Of a stretch of 64,000 nt of DNA, positions 13,620 to 25,995 are shown piece by piece. Origin of the DNA: Paragonimus skrjabini miyazakii (lineage: Eukaryota; Platyhelminthes; Trematoda; Plagiorchiida; Troglotrematidae); the NCBI GenBank assembly GCA_014338405.1, contig JTDE01000307.1, forward strand, positions 185,763-249,762, given 5' to 3'. Below the pieces are notes generated by a model, which worked only from the letters and a program-made list of their open reading frames with translations, did not search any database and was not told the DNA's origin. Position 1 is the stretch's first letter. Every line of letters begins with the position of its first letter. Both the position numbers and the translations under genes were made by a program.

Positions 13620-14133
13620 CCCAGTTCTACGCCTCATAGCCTCGCCAAACACTGTCTTACATTCTGCCCACCACATCACAAGTGCTCAATAGAATGAAAA
13701 GACGCTTCCAACTCCTTCGTTGCTGGTGCTGATTACTTGCTAGCTTGCTACATCGCTACAATCATTTGCAAGACAGAGGCTAAGAAAGGAATCACACACA
13801 TGCCAGCAGCTACAGCGGACGTGTCCTTGTGGTCCAGTGGGTAAGTGTCTGGCTACTATTCGGACTCTCACTTATAAGATTGAACAACTGGCATACATGA
13901 TGCTCATGATACTATGCAAGATAGGAACAGTTGATCACAACCCAGCTGGTGATCACTACGACAAAAAGCTTACATTCACGGTCCTCGAATTTTCGATTAA
14001 AAAAGAAAAACGGTTTGTTACGGGTTCAACATACAAAAGCTGAATGTAACGCTTTGTTCTAACGATCCTGAAACGTGGCAATTCAAACGGAACAAATTAG
14101 CAGAGAACGGTGAACCTCACATTAAAGGCGTAC

Positions 14134-14238
14134 CGATGGCGGATGAGTCCACATTAAACCGATCTTCGTTGATAACGATCTGGAAATCCGACCCTAGTAG
14201 ATCAGCAACACTGTTCGATTTGGCTATACGATTCCCGC
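14134..14238 (-). CDS. MCU: MCU exon: end of the N-terminal domain
   Basis: A 105-bp exon with no start codon, found by reading the minus strand for the end of the MCU N-terminal domain. Seen: GNRIAKSNSVADLL, then GSDFQIVINEDRFNVD. These match the human stretches around DGVRVAAS, DLLLLDDFKLVIND and the following strand. The acceptor is TGCTACACAG. The first two bases complete the codon split at the end of the exon at 31224-31464, giving Ser. The donor I prefer is ATCG|GTACGC, leaving one base that pairs with the two-base start of the next exon to make Val. A stronger-looking donor (AT|GTGAGG) lies 11 bases downstream but leaves the wrong phase for that acceptor. In vertebrates this domain faces the matrix and takes part in regulation. 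Confidence 0.92.
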
Positions 14239-14519
14239 CTGTGTAGCAGATAAATATAAAAACAAATGAAAACGTGTATACATCGAAATTTCAAGTGACC
14301 AACTTGAGAATTTAGAAGTCACAAGGCACTGTATTTACTAGGTCAAACAATAAATTGCAATTTCAAGCAAAAGTTTAGTAAAAGGTAATTGGACGAATTT
14401 CATCCTCAATTCTGAGTTGCTAATAATGGGTGGGTTGATATTCGGTTTCTCAGAACACCCACCATTTTTAGCACCAGTCTGTATAACCGTATCATTGATG
14501 AGTAGTAGGGGATTTTGAT

Positions 14520-14573
14520 TTTCATATAGATTGAACATCACCCACAATTGATCGCAGCTGTCGCATTCCCATA
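14520..14573 (-). mobile_element. SINE fragment (3' part) flanking duplication copy B
   Basis: The sequence TTGAACATCACCCACAATTG continuing to GTCGCATTCCCATAGACT matches the tail of the tRNA-derived SINE seen complete at 25.6 kb and 52.6 kb, in reverse orientation. It stops at the exact left edge of copy B, sharing GACT with the duplicated segment. Confidence 0.75.
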
Positions 14574-15863
14574 GACTAGAGCAATGACACGAGGCTCGAT
14601 AATGTGTAATGATATGATAGAAAGAGTGTACAATACCAAATATTGCGAGGGACAACTGCAAAGTGTGTAGATCAGCTGGATATCTTGTCTTAGCCGCTTG
14701 TCTTAGCCATTGCTCAGATGCTTCAAAACACACTTTATCACAGAGAGTCGGAAAGTGAGGTGCTGACGAATTTTATTATGGGAGACAACGACCAGAATAG
14801 TATTCTGTTCACTTATGTTAAAACCAAGTGAAAATGGGTAGAGTATGGTGAAGACAGGGGTTGAGAGGCACATACAGTCGCATTATGAGACTCGGTAGGT
14901 TGGGAAGTAGAAGCCCTGGAAAGAATGATCACTTTTGCCCTATCAGAATTCATTGGAGTGCAATGCTGTCTTTGGTAGCCATACTCGGCCTTGCTGTATG
15001 CAAGCAGCGAACGGACAGAATACAAAGTTACAATCGTAAGCCATTTTCCTTCTGAATAAGCAATGTTCTAATATTGGAAACCGCAAATCAACCAAAAGTT
15101 CCTAGTTACGGGACGTTATTCTTGATGAAGTTTAGGAAGTAATTTATAAAATAGGCAGGCCTTCTATAATATTCCTTTTTTAGTGTGAACGCTGTTGACC
15201 AAATAAACCAACATGTGAGCAACAGAAGTGAGAACAAACAAGAAGGTCGATCAAAAACTGGACGCCAGGTCAAGTAAGGACATCTTGATCTTGCCCGTTA
15301 TCATCGTCATGATCATATCTCAACCACACCAGCATAGCAATACAGTTATAGGCGATCCTGGATTTTTGAATTAGACACCGTGACACACACGACAGTGAAC
15401 GGCCTACTATTTTTGTGCCATTATGATTAGGTCAGGCGCCTGAAGACTACTGCCCGGCCAAGGAGGCACACTGTGTTGAGATGAAACGTGATATAAATAT
15501 GCTCACTGCGAGGTGAACAGTAAGTACACGCGTGTCGCATTGAAGGGTTAGGTGGTGGGTCATGGAGAACGGTTCTCGCTTCATTGTGACCAATCGTTAG
15601 AGTGTCTGGTCATAAGGCATAATTATTCCATTTCAAGTAGCCACCATTTTATTTTAGATGAGGAGTTTTGGGAGCCAGAGCAGTTACATAAAGCCGAAGT
15701 ATGGAAACTTCAGTGGAACTTTGATCGGGTGTGTTACGGATTCCCGTACCTGAATGAAAAGTCCCTTGATCTTTTCAATATGTGCTTACTTTTGTCTCGA
15801 TCAAGTGGTTCTCTCATCAGTTCCCTGGTGACTTTTCACGGTCATCATGAATCTCTCGTTGAC
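14574..15863. repeat. 1290-bp exact direct duplication, copy B
   Basis: Second copy of 10028-11317, identical on reading. Unlike copy A it is bracketed by two SINE fragments in opposite orientation (14520-14573 and 15864-15960). This suggests that copy B was placed into, or joined through, SINE sequence, with copy A as the source. It lies upstream of the MCU exon at 14134-14238 within the 17-kb intron and contains no recognised gene. Confidence 0.9.
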
Positions 15864-15960
15864 TTCACAAGCGAAAGTGGATGGGCGTTCTCATATGATA
15901 ATTCGGTCGTGCCTAACGTGAGGTCAATGGCGCAGTGGTAAACACGGTTGCCTCATGAAC
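15864..15960 (+). mobile_element. SINE fragment with tRNA-like A box
   Basis: Reads CACAAGCGAAAGTGG, then TTCGGTCGTGCCTAACGTGA, then GGCGCAGTGGTAAACACGG and TTGCCTCATGAAC. This matches the 5' region and tRNA-like head of the SINE family also present at 25.6-26.2 and 52.6-53.0 kb. GGCGCAGTGG resembles a pol III A box. The copy breaks off before the B box. Confidence 0.75.
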
Positions 15961-16551
15961 CGTATCATTCTTTGTTTGTCAGTGTGCCCTTATCTAATTG
16001 GTGTACAAATTCCATGTGATAGAACAACGACCTTGCAGTGTAATTGGTCCACTGCTGGCTGTTATGACATCGCCTGCTGTGTTGGCTGGTAATCCAAATT
16101 AACGACAACTGAGTGCAACCGAAAACTGCGTCACAAATGTTAGTTTTTACCATGAATCTAAATTTAGATTAGTCAAGGTACCAAAACTCCTGAAGAGATC
16201 TTGTCGGTCGTTTTGTAATGAATAGCACCACATTGGAAGACATTTTAATAGAAGACATCAAAGCAGGATGTTATTATCCAAAGTGGTCAATTTAAGCAAC
16301 CGGTTTTTCATAAACTATACAAACAGTGGGCTGACCAAGTGAGACTAAAACGGTCATACTGCAGTTGATGGGTTAAAAAGAAAACGCATGTCCACATTGT
16401 CTGAAAGGTTACTGCTCATTTCGAGGACTGAACCATTTCATTTGGTACAAAACAGATCTATATGTTTAAAGCACTGCGTTCCCTTGATCCAGTTCACCAG
16501 TAATGATAGAAGACATACGTCGCGAGATGTTAACATTTCGTCTACTGTCTT
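15961..16551. other. MCU intron sequence, nothing recognised
   Basis: Short open frames only, with no repeat that I could match elsewhere in the window. Confidence 0.45.
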
Positions 16552-16701
16552 CAGTCACGAACGTAAAACATTGGAATATTCAGGACAGGCGGATAGCAAC
16601 AACAATAGAAACATTCAACGATTGGGTTTACACGTTGAATGTTTCTATTGTTGTTGCTATCCGCATGTCCTATATATTCGAATGTTTTACGTTCGTGACT
16701 G
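16552..16701. repeat. Near-perfect hairpin, 69-bp arms and 12-nt loop
   Basis: The left arm at 16552-16620 (starting CAGTCACGAACGTAAAACAT) pairs with the right arm at 16633-16701. I count four mismatches in 69 positions. The loop is ATTGGGTTTACA. No terminal duplication of target sequence was evident. Two overlapping open frames here are by-products of the symmetry. It lies in the large MCU intron. Confidence 0.92.
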
Positions 16702-19700
16702 GAGATCTATATGTCTCTAAAGAGGAAAGAAGTGAAAGTTATCTTTTCATCCATACGTAAAAAGTTATTGAGTTCCATAAGCAAACAGGGAAAGCCGTCG
16801 TGTGCACTACTTTAATAGTTCGGCGGATAGCTGTTATTCTTTCCAGTTATGAAACTCTCCTTATCTATGTGGCCCAGAACAAACAATAGCCGTTGCTATT
16901 GAACGTGAGTATTACGAGCACGGTTATTGTGTCCCGTTGCTGTAAATACGTCGGTTTACTTATAATGGGTTCTGGATAGCAGCTGTTCTGAATCGACATC
17001 AAACTATCTCATTAGCAATCGGTTTGATACGATTCCCTTCTATGAATTTCGTCTCCGTTTACACACGACACATAAAACGCGGCAAACTAACGGGGTAAAA
17101 TAAGAGTACAAAAACCAATCGAGATCGATAGTGTAACACCGAATCGATAGTGAACGAGTCTTTCTGCTTGGGGTCACAAAGCGCAAAACGTGTCGCATAC
17201 TACAACAAATGATGCAGTGTGTGGCAAGCAAAGCAAATGCACAACGCTAAGGCGATATCCTAGTGCAACATGCAAATGAATAATACCATAGACACGAAGC
17301 ATCTTTAAACTCTTTTTTTTCTAAAAGAAATCGTTTAACAAGTGTTAGTAAAACAGTGCAACCACAAAACGCCACATCTCTACAGAAGACAGCTGTCAAT
17401 CACAAGTTACAAAACCTATCATCCTGTTACTACTTACTGTCTTACTGAATGATCGTAACACGCACCTTCTAAAGTATTCCCATGTTTTATTGGTCAGCCA
17501 TCAGCAATTTGATGTGCGCACTCAAAATCAGTCATCCGTTCAAATCAGCATGCCGCGTGATTCCGGTAGTGAGTTTCACTGAATTTCCGGATCGATTTGC
17601 ACGTTTAGCATTTAACGCAAAACCATCTATTTTCTGTTTCCATGACGGTCACACATTTATGTGAGGACAAGTAATTTATATCACGAGGTGCATCGTCCAC
17701 GTAACTTATCCACATAGCCCAAAGAAACTCAGTAATTCAAATGACTCAAATGTGAAAGAATGTCATACATCGTATGTTTATCGAAATGAGAGAGGTGTGG
17801 TTATCTGGTGTGTTGACTACGTTCTGTAATGTAAAATTTAACTACTGCCTGTGACTTATCAGCTTACTCAAAGTTCAGTACCAACCTAGTATCAACCGAC
17901 AAGCTTATAGGTCTGTTTAAATAAATCCAGTTGTGAAAACCCTGCACCTGGGCTGAATTCGAACCAGCGACAGGAATAGCATGCCTTGACAAAGTAACTA
18001 CCCTATCAACCACATCGGAAGCTCAGAAATGTCAAATTTGGACCTAGTTACTCATCCGACCCACTCTGTTCTGTGAAATTCATCAGGTGACCCAGGAGAC
18101 TGACTATTCAAATAGGACTTCCTAATCACTCATTAGAGATGGCAAAACACCACGGGTAACCGTGTGAAGAACAGAGAATTAAAACTGATTTCTAACGAAT
18201 AAATAAATAAACATTCTGAAAACCATGAGTGCCTTTACCCTACCGAATAAAACCAGCAATCCATGCAGCATCGGGTTCAAAGCTTCGTCGGTCAGCATGC
18301 CCAATTTAAGTTAGGTTCAGTCAAAAATTAATTAATTAATTAACCATAACTATAAATGACAATTAATGGGGAAAGTTGACTGTTATCTACAGTAAGTTGT
18401 TTTCTGATGATAACTGCTTGTCAGTACCGACATGCGACATGTTAATTTGGTTCAGCAAGCAAGTCTGACAGACCCGCATTTGTACTTACAAAATATCAGT
18501 AAGGGTCTAATAATTCTAAATTCTACGAATCGCTTCACGATCTGTGAGGTGTGTGATGGGCTTGTTTGCAAATAACCCACGTGTTACCAATAGAGACATG
18601 ATTCTGATAACTTGTGAACACACCAAGCCTTCTTCCTCATCAACACCATGATTCAGTCAGTTTTACGCTAGCAACGAAGTGCAGTAAGTTAGACGGAAAT
18701 TCCGAAACCTCTGCCCTGGCTATAAACCTGAGACAAAAATCCAGAGCTGGCTACACTTTCTAGAGTGTATTTTTGCCTATCACACCCACTCAGACATAAC
18801 AGACCATGTTCGGTTGTATGTCAGGAGCTCTGAACAGCAACATTCAGATTACGATGGCGCAGTTTTTCATTTGACCGATAGATTTATTCATCGTGAGCAT
18901 TATCTTCACGCCGCCTCTAATTTGCGGTAACCATCGCCGAAATGAGCAGCAGGATCGAGTTCTCATCAAGTAAACGGCCTCACTTAGGTTCTCGTGTGAT
19001 GGCTAGTGATCATTGCAGAGATATTTGACAATTCTGTTTCTTCGTTGATAGAACAATGTTATCAAGGATCGACTGAAACATCTGTGTCGTAGTGGGAGGC
19101 AGTGGGTTTATTTTTTCTATCAGTACCACTGTCTTACTACCCATTTAGATTAATCCGACTGGCACTTTCAATGCTTCGGATCGCCCAGTTATGATTTCAA
19201 CCTTCTAGGCACAGGGCCTTTGACTTCTGAGACCTCGGTACAAACATGTGTCATCTTTTTAACACTTAGGGTGGTGAAGTTGCGATTACTCTTACTGTAG
19301 TCAATTTTCTCTCTTCTAGTTTAAACAGTCATCACGGTTCATGCAAACGATTGCAACAGCGACATCCAAAAGGCGTGAACGTCGGACTCAATACGAACAC
19401 ATGCAACGAATTCGAAAGACACAGAAATGAATTTAAATTCCACGGTAATTTTTGGGTTTCTGGTAAGGTTCACTTGGCTGGCGAGGACTCCATCGACTTA
19501 TGGGCAAATCCGTCTGGTGAACTGGTCTACGATCCGCGTCCAGTAAAACACGATCAAGGCCTATACTTGTATTTAACCCAACCCGTCAGCCTGGTCAACC
19601 CCCACAGTGCAATATCCAGAATGGCTAGAACGGTTGCTGGACGGAGCTTTATACCTGTGACTCACTTGAGATCTGTGAGCAAAGACAATTTAACTGCGAG

Positions 19701-20159
19701 CTTCAAAATTTTTCTAGTCAGGATGTGTTTTCCTGTAGCCCGTAGATCACACATCTCCTTCCCAATTTTTCTGGCCTGGCCGACAGTCTCTCCGACTTAT
19801 AATCAATAAAAACACCATCCGTAAAGGTGTGCCTTTCATCGCACACTGGCGACCCGTTCGTGAGGCAAGTTCAGTATGCCATCCCTGCATTTTGGCCTCC
19901 TTTACTGCATTGTCCTTAATTTTCATGAAGCTCTTTCTGTCTTTGACATGGTATCCATCGTTATGTGCAACGTCTTTACCTCGATATTACATCATACAAC
20001 CACGCGTTCGATTGAACAGTTAAACCCCTAGTTCCTCTAGTGCAACCGAGCCCATCTGTTTACCCGGACTCCATGACCCATCTAGGTCGTATTCCCCACG
20101 CGGGACAGCTCAGTAAGTTCGTCTATTCTCACGCCTGTTGATTATGACAATAAAGGCAG
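16702..20159. other. MCU intron sequence, mostly unrecognised
   Basis: Contains a worn tRNA-like fragment near 17940-18025 (listed separately) and a short AATT run near 18330-18345. An open frame at 19351-19809 has no domain I can identify. Otherwise nothing was seen. Confidence 0.45.
17940..18025 (-). mobile_element. Worn tRNA-like SINE fragment
   Basis: On the minus strand the order is GGTTGATAGGGTAGTTACTT, then GTCAAGGCATGCTATTCCTG, then a B-box-like GGTTCGAATTC. This is the layout of a tRNA-derived SINE head, but it does not fold convincingly as a functional tRNA. It may belong to a different SINE family from the one at 25.6 kb. Confidence 0.4.
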
Positions 20160-20558
20160 TTATTCCAGCTGCTGACTCCATGGTTGGTGCTTCCTCTTGG
20201 CTGTGCAAAACTTAGTGCGATTACTTATGTGGATGGCATGAGTCCACTTACGGAGGTTAAGAAATACTAGTGAAAAGAAACTGAAAAGCAGCAGAAATGC
20301 ACTTGTGTTGGCCAGGATGTCAATCCGCCGACGAAAGTCATTTAATCTGGCAATGGAAGTCGACAAGCAGTGGTATGCGATGCGCTGCTCTGTCTTTTTG
20401 TTCAACCGTTTAGGGTATATGGATGTAACAACAATTTTCGTTACGCCATCTATAAGTAGGCGGCTGAGGTCTTGGAAGAAATATGCTGGATGAAAATCAC
20501 AATATTCGTCATTCCGTTGTGTTTGGTGGGACTTCACGCCGGTTTGCTTGCATTGCAT
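20160..20558 (-). pseudogene. Possible SGNH/GDSL-esterase-like fragment, perhaps from a retroelement ORF1
   Basis: A 132-codon open frame. Seen: a segment AYFFQDLSRLLIDGVTKIVV followed by TSIYPKRLN, which resembles the core strand of SGNH hydrolase domains found in some LINE ORF1 proteins and other retroelements, where a variable leader is followed by GVTKVVVTSIxPR. Near its end HAIHISNRT lies where the catalytic Asp-x-x-His block would be; the Asp is missing. No catalytic Ser-Asn-Gly block was identified upstream. If the assignment is right this is a dead copy. The hydrophobic stretch AFLLLFSFFSLVFL is not typical of the family, so chance resemblance remains possible. Confidence 0.25.
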
Positions 20559-23500
20559 CTTTTGGTCTTCCCAGATAGTGCGTACTAGCAGTTATCAACC
20601 TATGAAGTACTGTGGTAATATACAATATACCTGGCTGTATCCGTACAAAAGCCAAAATCTTCCCTTTTTGAAATCATCAGGGAATTTTATAGACAGAGCA
20701 AAAGTGAACTGAACTACTGATCAAATGATAAAGGGTTTACGCTCCGACGACCGATTATGCAGTTCAGCAATTTCGATTAGGTGGTGATGCGTAATCGGTC
20801 TTCAAAACTCCTAATGTCTACATGGCCAGCTAACGTTGACTCAGTACATCACTCTGCAGACATTATGATAACCTGGGGTGGTGTTAACGAGGTAATGCAT
20901 GGTGTGAATGTATACTAGTCCTATCCTTGTCTATCTGTAACTGTCTGTCACACATAACCTACATGCTTTACGTTTGAGACGAAAGGCAGTAAGCAAAAGT
21001 TAATGTATTGCAACGTACGTTGCATTTATTTGTTGGGTTCTCTCTTTATCATAAGTCTCAGCAGCTCTTTAATCTCACGTGTTCTACTGACTTACAATAC
21101 CTGTGTGCTCAACACGACGGGGCGCAAGCTTTGTCGAGCGTATAAGTGAGGAAGTGATTGTTTCAACCCTGATTTTGACAAGACTAGTAAGGTTTCACAG
21201 GAAAGTGAAAAACTGACCTTCCGTAAAATGTGTTTCTGTGGCAGAATAACGAGCGCAATAAATGATAAGGTTTAGGTGTTTCTCGGGAGACAATTTTAAA
21301 TCGAGGTGGCCAGATATACACAACCGAGTTTATGTACTCTTCGCTTCTCTACTTTAGTGTCAACTGTGAAAATGTCCTACTATCCGTTGCTACAAAAGAT
21401 GTGTGCAAAACAGTGATCCCAGTTCAATATTGGATGAAATCAGTCAAAAGCCGGAATGGTTGACCTGTTAGGAGGAGATCGCGTACTGTGTTCTAGGGGT
21501 GCTGCTAATCTTTCACAGTAAGCTTTCCAACTAATAATCCTAGTAACACACCAAGGAACCTCGCAAAACTTTTATGCCTATTCTGGATTGAGTAATTCCA
21601 CCGTTAAGTATAACATACTCACTTTCTAGTGGAAAGTATCCGTATAAGTTACTAATGTGCTGATGCCAATGATGATAACAGTGTGGAATATGCCTTTCGA
21701 AATTAGACAAGTAATTTGTACACCTAAACAAATTGAGTCTAATGCGAGGAAACTTTTTCTTCATCGTTAGGCTTATAATTTTAAAACAAGTAAACAACGC
21801 TTAGTATGTGATCAATTTCCTGTCGATACGTTTTAGAAGTAAATATACATGTTTCCAAAGGACTATGAAGAGGAGTGAGTGATGTTCTTTTTATCGTGCT
21901 GCCTGTTGAAGCATATGCCTCAGTGAAACCCGATAAGATATCTCGCAGAAAAAGCATTCAATCGAGGTCTGTAGATAGGGTGACATGTACACTGACTGCT
22001 GGTTGTCATTTTACTCGGTCAAAATCAATGGAGCTGTACCGTGCGTTTGATCACGCATGATGTGACAACACAATTACAACAGTTGATGGAATAAATAATT
22101 AATGGATACAGGTGCAAACTGCTTCAGTCGTAAAAGTGCACACGAACAGAGAACCCATTTAGTCAAACTGAATGAAAGTGACGAATATTAAGGCCAGAAA
22201 GAGTCTGCGAGAACAGGAATTTTGTATGAACTGACAGTTGAAATCGCACCCGTCATACCACTTATATTTATCGGGTCGGAACATTTGAACATTTTTAATT
22301 CGGTCGCGTCTCCTTTACTTGGAAAGCGTGCGTTTTGGAGAGAACGATTCAAAAGGTCGGATAGCCGGTGTTACTAATGAACACAACAGTAACATGAAGT
22401 AAGATAACATAGATCTTAAACTGAGACCTTACTAGCACGGTACTAAGCTGAATGCAGACAGTTTGTAGTTCATCAACGCGCTGATGTACACTACATACCA
22501 CATACAACAGGACCACTTTCAGACATCAGATTCATATCGGAAACTAACTGTTCAAAATGCAAACTGATTATAAAGCAATTACAAATGTAGGTAAACGGTT
22601 AATTTGAGGTAGATTCACATGACAGCTGAACTGAAGCTGTTTGAGGGGCTAGATAGTAAGCAGTTAACTACTTTTGATAATGAAAAGCTTACTTTGTATC
22701 GTGCTCACTAGTGACCTCTTATAATTGAGCAATTTGAAAATGGCTTTTCCAAATTTAATCGATAGAGAGCGCAATGTGGTGCAAGTGATCGTTGCAAATG
22801 ACCTCAACCTTTGAAGAAGAGTCTCTACGTAATGTTAGTTGTAACTCGCGCTTGTAAACTCTGACTGTTGTGAAATGGGGGTCAAAGGTCATGCCTTAAG
22901 GAATAGAACTGAACAATACTGCACGGCTTGCCGGCACCCCATAACTGTGGATGGATTCAGTCAATTGAACCCACGTTGCTAGTTTTGCAGACTGGCTACG
23001 GGACCACCAGGACATAAAAACGTGAAGATATCCAGTTTACACATGTTGTAGGAAAACATCACCAAATGTATAAACCCGTTAGTCATCAAAGAACTGAATC
23101 CGCTGTAAAAAAAATTCAATAGGGAACAACCGTTTATTATAATTTTGCTACTGACACATCAGTATGAAACGCTTGCATTTATCATTCTCTTCGTTCAAAA
23201 TTCCAAGGGGGACTAACTGTTTCAAATTGGTAATTGTGTTGACTGCTAACGTTCTGCCTCAAATCCAGAAACTTCTTCAGATCAGAGAAACGGGCCACAA
23301 CTTTTGGGTATTTAAAGTAGGTATGATGTGACTCAATAAATTGATCTGAATGTAACAAGGCATTAGTAAAGAAACTCAAGACAGCAGTCGCAACTACTTT
23401 TGGGTCATTGATTTCGGTAAGGTGGTAGTATATAGAATAAGTGATGGATGTCGAAAGGATCAAATCACTCGTTAGACACTGTTCTGTGGAAAAATGTCGT

Positions 23501-25625
23501 GGAAGAGATGGAATCGAAATCCGTCACGAGGAATAGAAATTGATCGGTTCTGTGAGTGGTCAAATAGATCTATCCAAGCCTGGTCGTTGGGCATCCTGAT
23601 AAGTGTAGACGTCAACTTTTTCACAGTGATTGTGATGGTCTCTGTAAAGAGACGTTCTCATATTGTTGAAACCCACGTTTGACATTGACGCTTCCTGTCC
23701 AACCAGTAACTGCCACTGGTGGGATCTCCAGTCATTTTTGATACGCATCTTGATTTCGATTCGTTTCGCATGAATCTTCCTAAAATTCGTTACCCACTGG
23801 CTACGTTTGTCGTTTGCTGCATGGTGGTAAAACTCCACTTAGTTATGCACTCTCTAGTCTCAAACAGAAAAAAATTGTTTGGTATCATTCCGTTGATGTA
23901 ATAGTGATTGTAGTGCCCACGTTCAGTAGTTAAACACATTTTTAATCCGGGGCGCATAGAAGAAGAAAGTTAGACATCTGAAACGATGACCAGCTAATTG
24001 TGAAGGCGATGAAGCAGTCATTTGGTACACGTGATAATGTTGCCAGATTGCTGATAAGTTGATGAGATTTAGTCAGTCCTAAACATAAGGATGTCCACTG
24101 AGCACATTATGCAAAATTGGTGTACACATAGAATGTCAGCAACTTACAGGAATAGATTTGCCCTTGCACAAACGTTATAACAACGATGAGAACAAAACTA
24201 AACTTTTGCGGTCGTAATTTCTATTCTAGTACAATTACAAAGGATCTATATATACAACGGCATACTCCACAAATACATGGACATAGTTTTACTCTGGTGT
24301 GCTCCCACGATTCTGTTTGACAATCCATTATGGAATGTGACAATTAACAATCACGCAGTGAGCACGTTTGGCAATCACGGTAAGAGTAAATCTGGAACTG
24401 TGGTAGAATAGCTTTTATTAGATAATATTTTTCTACGTTATTTGATTCCTCCATTTGAGCTGGTCCTCCATAACTTGAAGGTGTGCTACAGTCTCTGAAC
24501 GATAACCTAAGGCCTGGCAGAAAACATTTGTTCCTGGTTTAATCCACCGTGTTTGGGAGCTCTGATGTATCACGACCATGGGACTGTGAGGACAATTCAT
24601 TGGGGGTGTGTGTGTGAGTCCACCAGCTTATTAGTCCATTCAGGACACCTTGTAGAGTGGACAGTCTCATGTTAGACGGCAGAACAGACGTTCGTCCATC
24701 CGAGGTTGACTTCAAATCCGAATATTCCAAGTGAATGTTGCCTAGTTCACACTTCAAAGTTCTTTGTGGTAACACGCTGTTTAAACACTACGGTCTCGAA
24801 TAAAGATTTATTCGGCATATTTCATGGACAAAACACGATTCTAAGCAGAGAGCTAACAAAATCGTTGAAAAGTATTTGAAATCGGTAAACCATTCAATTT
24901 GATTGGAGCTATCAGCTCAATCTGCAGCTAGCAAACAATTGTATGCGGATAGAGAAAACAATGCCACAGACCATTTATATATCAGGATATCTGAGAAAGT
25001 AAGTTCTTGGAGTTCACAATCGTTGTCACTTCCATCAAAGTGACAACAGTACGAACAGTTGTTTTTGAACATACAACACTGGTTTGAACTTTCGTTTGGC
25101 AACAGCTTCAGCATATCACAGTGTTCGCCTGTGTGACCTCTGGTAGAACATGGTAGGTGCTGAGATGGATAATGCAGGTTTTTTTATATCTTGTTCGCTT
25201 TCTGATACTGATACTAAATGGTCTGCAGTATGCACTGGTAAAGATTCAGCGAAATTTGTCCGGACATAAGTCGTGCAATCTCAAACTAGTCTTTTTCATC
25301 CAAATTCTTGACAGGAAAAGAAAAGTATCACGTTTTACATGTACATTGTGGGCTTTGCTTTGAGTCATCCGCCGTCTCAAAATAATCAAATGTATAACCC
25401 CCATCTAGTGGGCAAACGATTCAACCAACCATTACAGTTGCAGCGCAGATTGGCCTAACAACGACAAATCCCACGTGACCTCTGTTTCTTCGTCAGTGTG
25501 ATTTCCACTACAACACTCCTGAGGAAAGCCACCCGAGGTGGTTGAAACTTAGAGTAATACAACCTGCTCATAGCGTTGTGTTATTCTCAATCCATTTATC
25601 GACCAATGTATAACCTTTCGAGTTG
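20559..25625. other. MCU intron sequence, no recognised gene
   Basis: Several minus-strand open frames of 78-93 codons lie at 23182-23463, 23560-23838 and 24539-24775. I could not relate any of them to a known family and their edges do not form a convincing exon chain. No clear mobile element was seen. Confidence 0.4.
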
Positions 25626-25995
25626 AACATAATCCTCAACTGATCGAAACTGTCGCATTCCTATAGACTTTCCAGTCGGCCCATTTCGAACAGCAGAACC
25701 ACTAGACTCGAGTTTCGCTCTCATTAGAGCTCGTCAGTAGTGCATATCCTCACTACTGCCGGGACTAGAACCATGGCCACGCTGTTCATGAGGCAACCGT
25801 GTTGACCACTGCGCCACTGACCTCACATTAAGCACGACCGAATTATCACGTCTGAACGTTCAACCACTTTGGCTTGTGAATATTGATCAGGTTGCCTGAT
25901 CGTCTCGATAGAAGACAGTTGCTGTCTGTTAACTCTAATCAATAACCCCGTGATTAGGACTTTCTAGACAAGTCGAAATCTCCGATCTCAATGAT
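25626..25995 (-). mobile_element. tRNA-derived SINE, nearly complete copy
   Basis: Read on the minus strand: a 5' region with GACTTGTCTAGAAAGTCC and GAGACGATCAGGCAACCTG, then the tRNA-like head with GGCGCAGTGGTCAACACGG (A box) and GGTTCTAGTCCCGGCAG (B box), then a tail with CTCTAATGAGAGCGAAACTC, GGGCCGACTGGAAAGTCTAT and GTTCAAC near the end. The same order appears at 52605-52975. Such elements are copied by pol III and mobilised by LINEs. It sits head to head with the copy at 25986-26200. Confidence 0.8.

Noticed and set aside
17940..18025. Functional tRNA gene on the minus strand
   Set aside because: It has A- and B-box-like words but the stems do not close convincingly; it fits a SINE remnant better.
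19351..19809. 152-codon plus-strand open frame in the MCU intron
   Set aside because: The peptide resembles no family I know, has no convincing splice context and no supporting neighbours.
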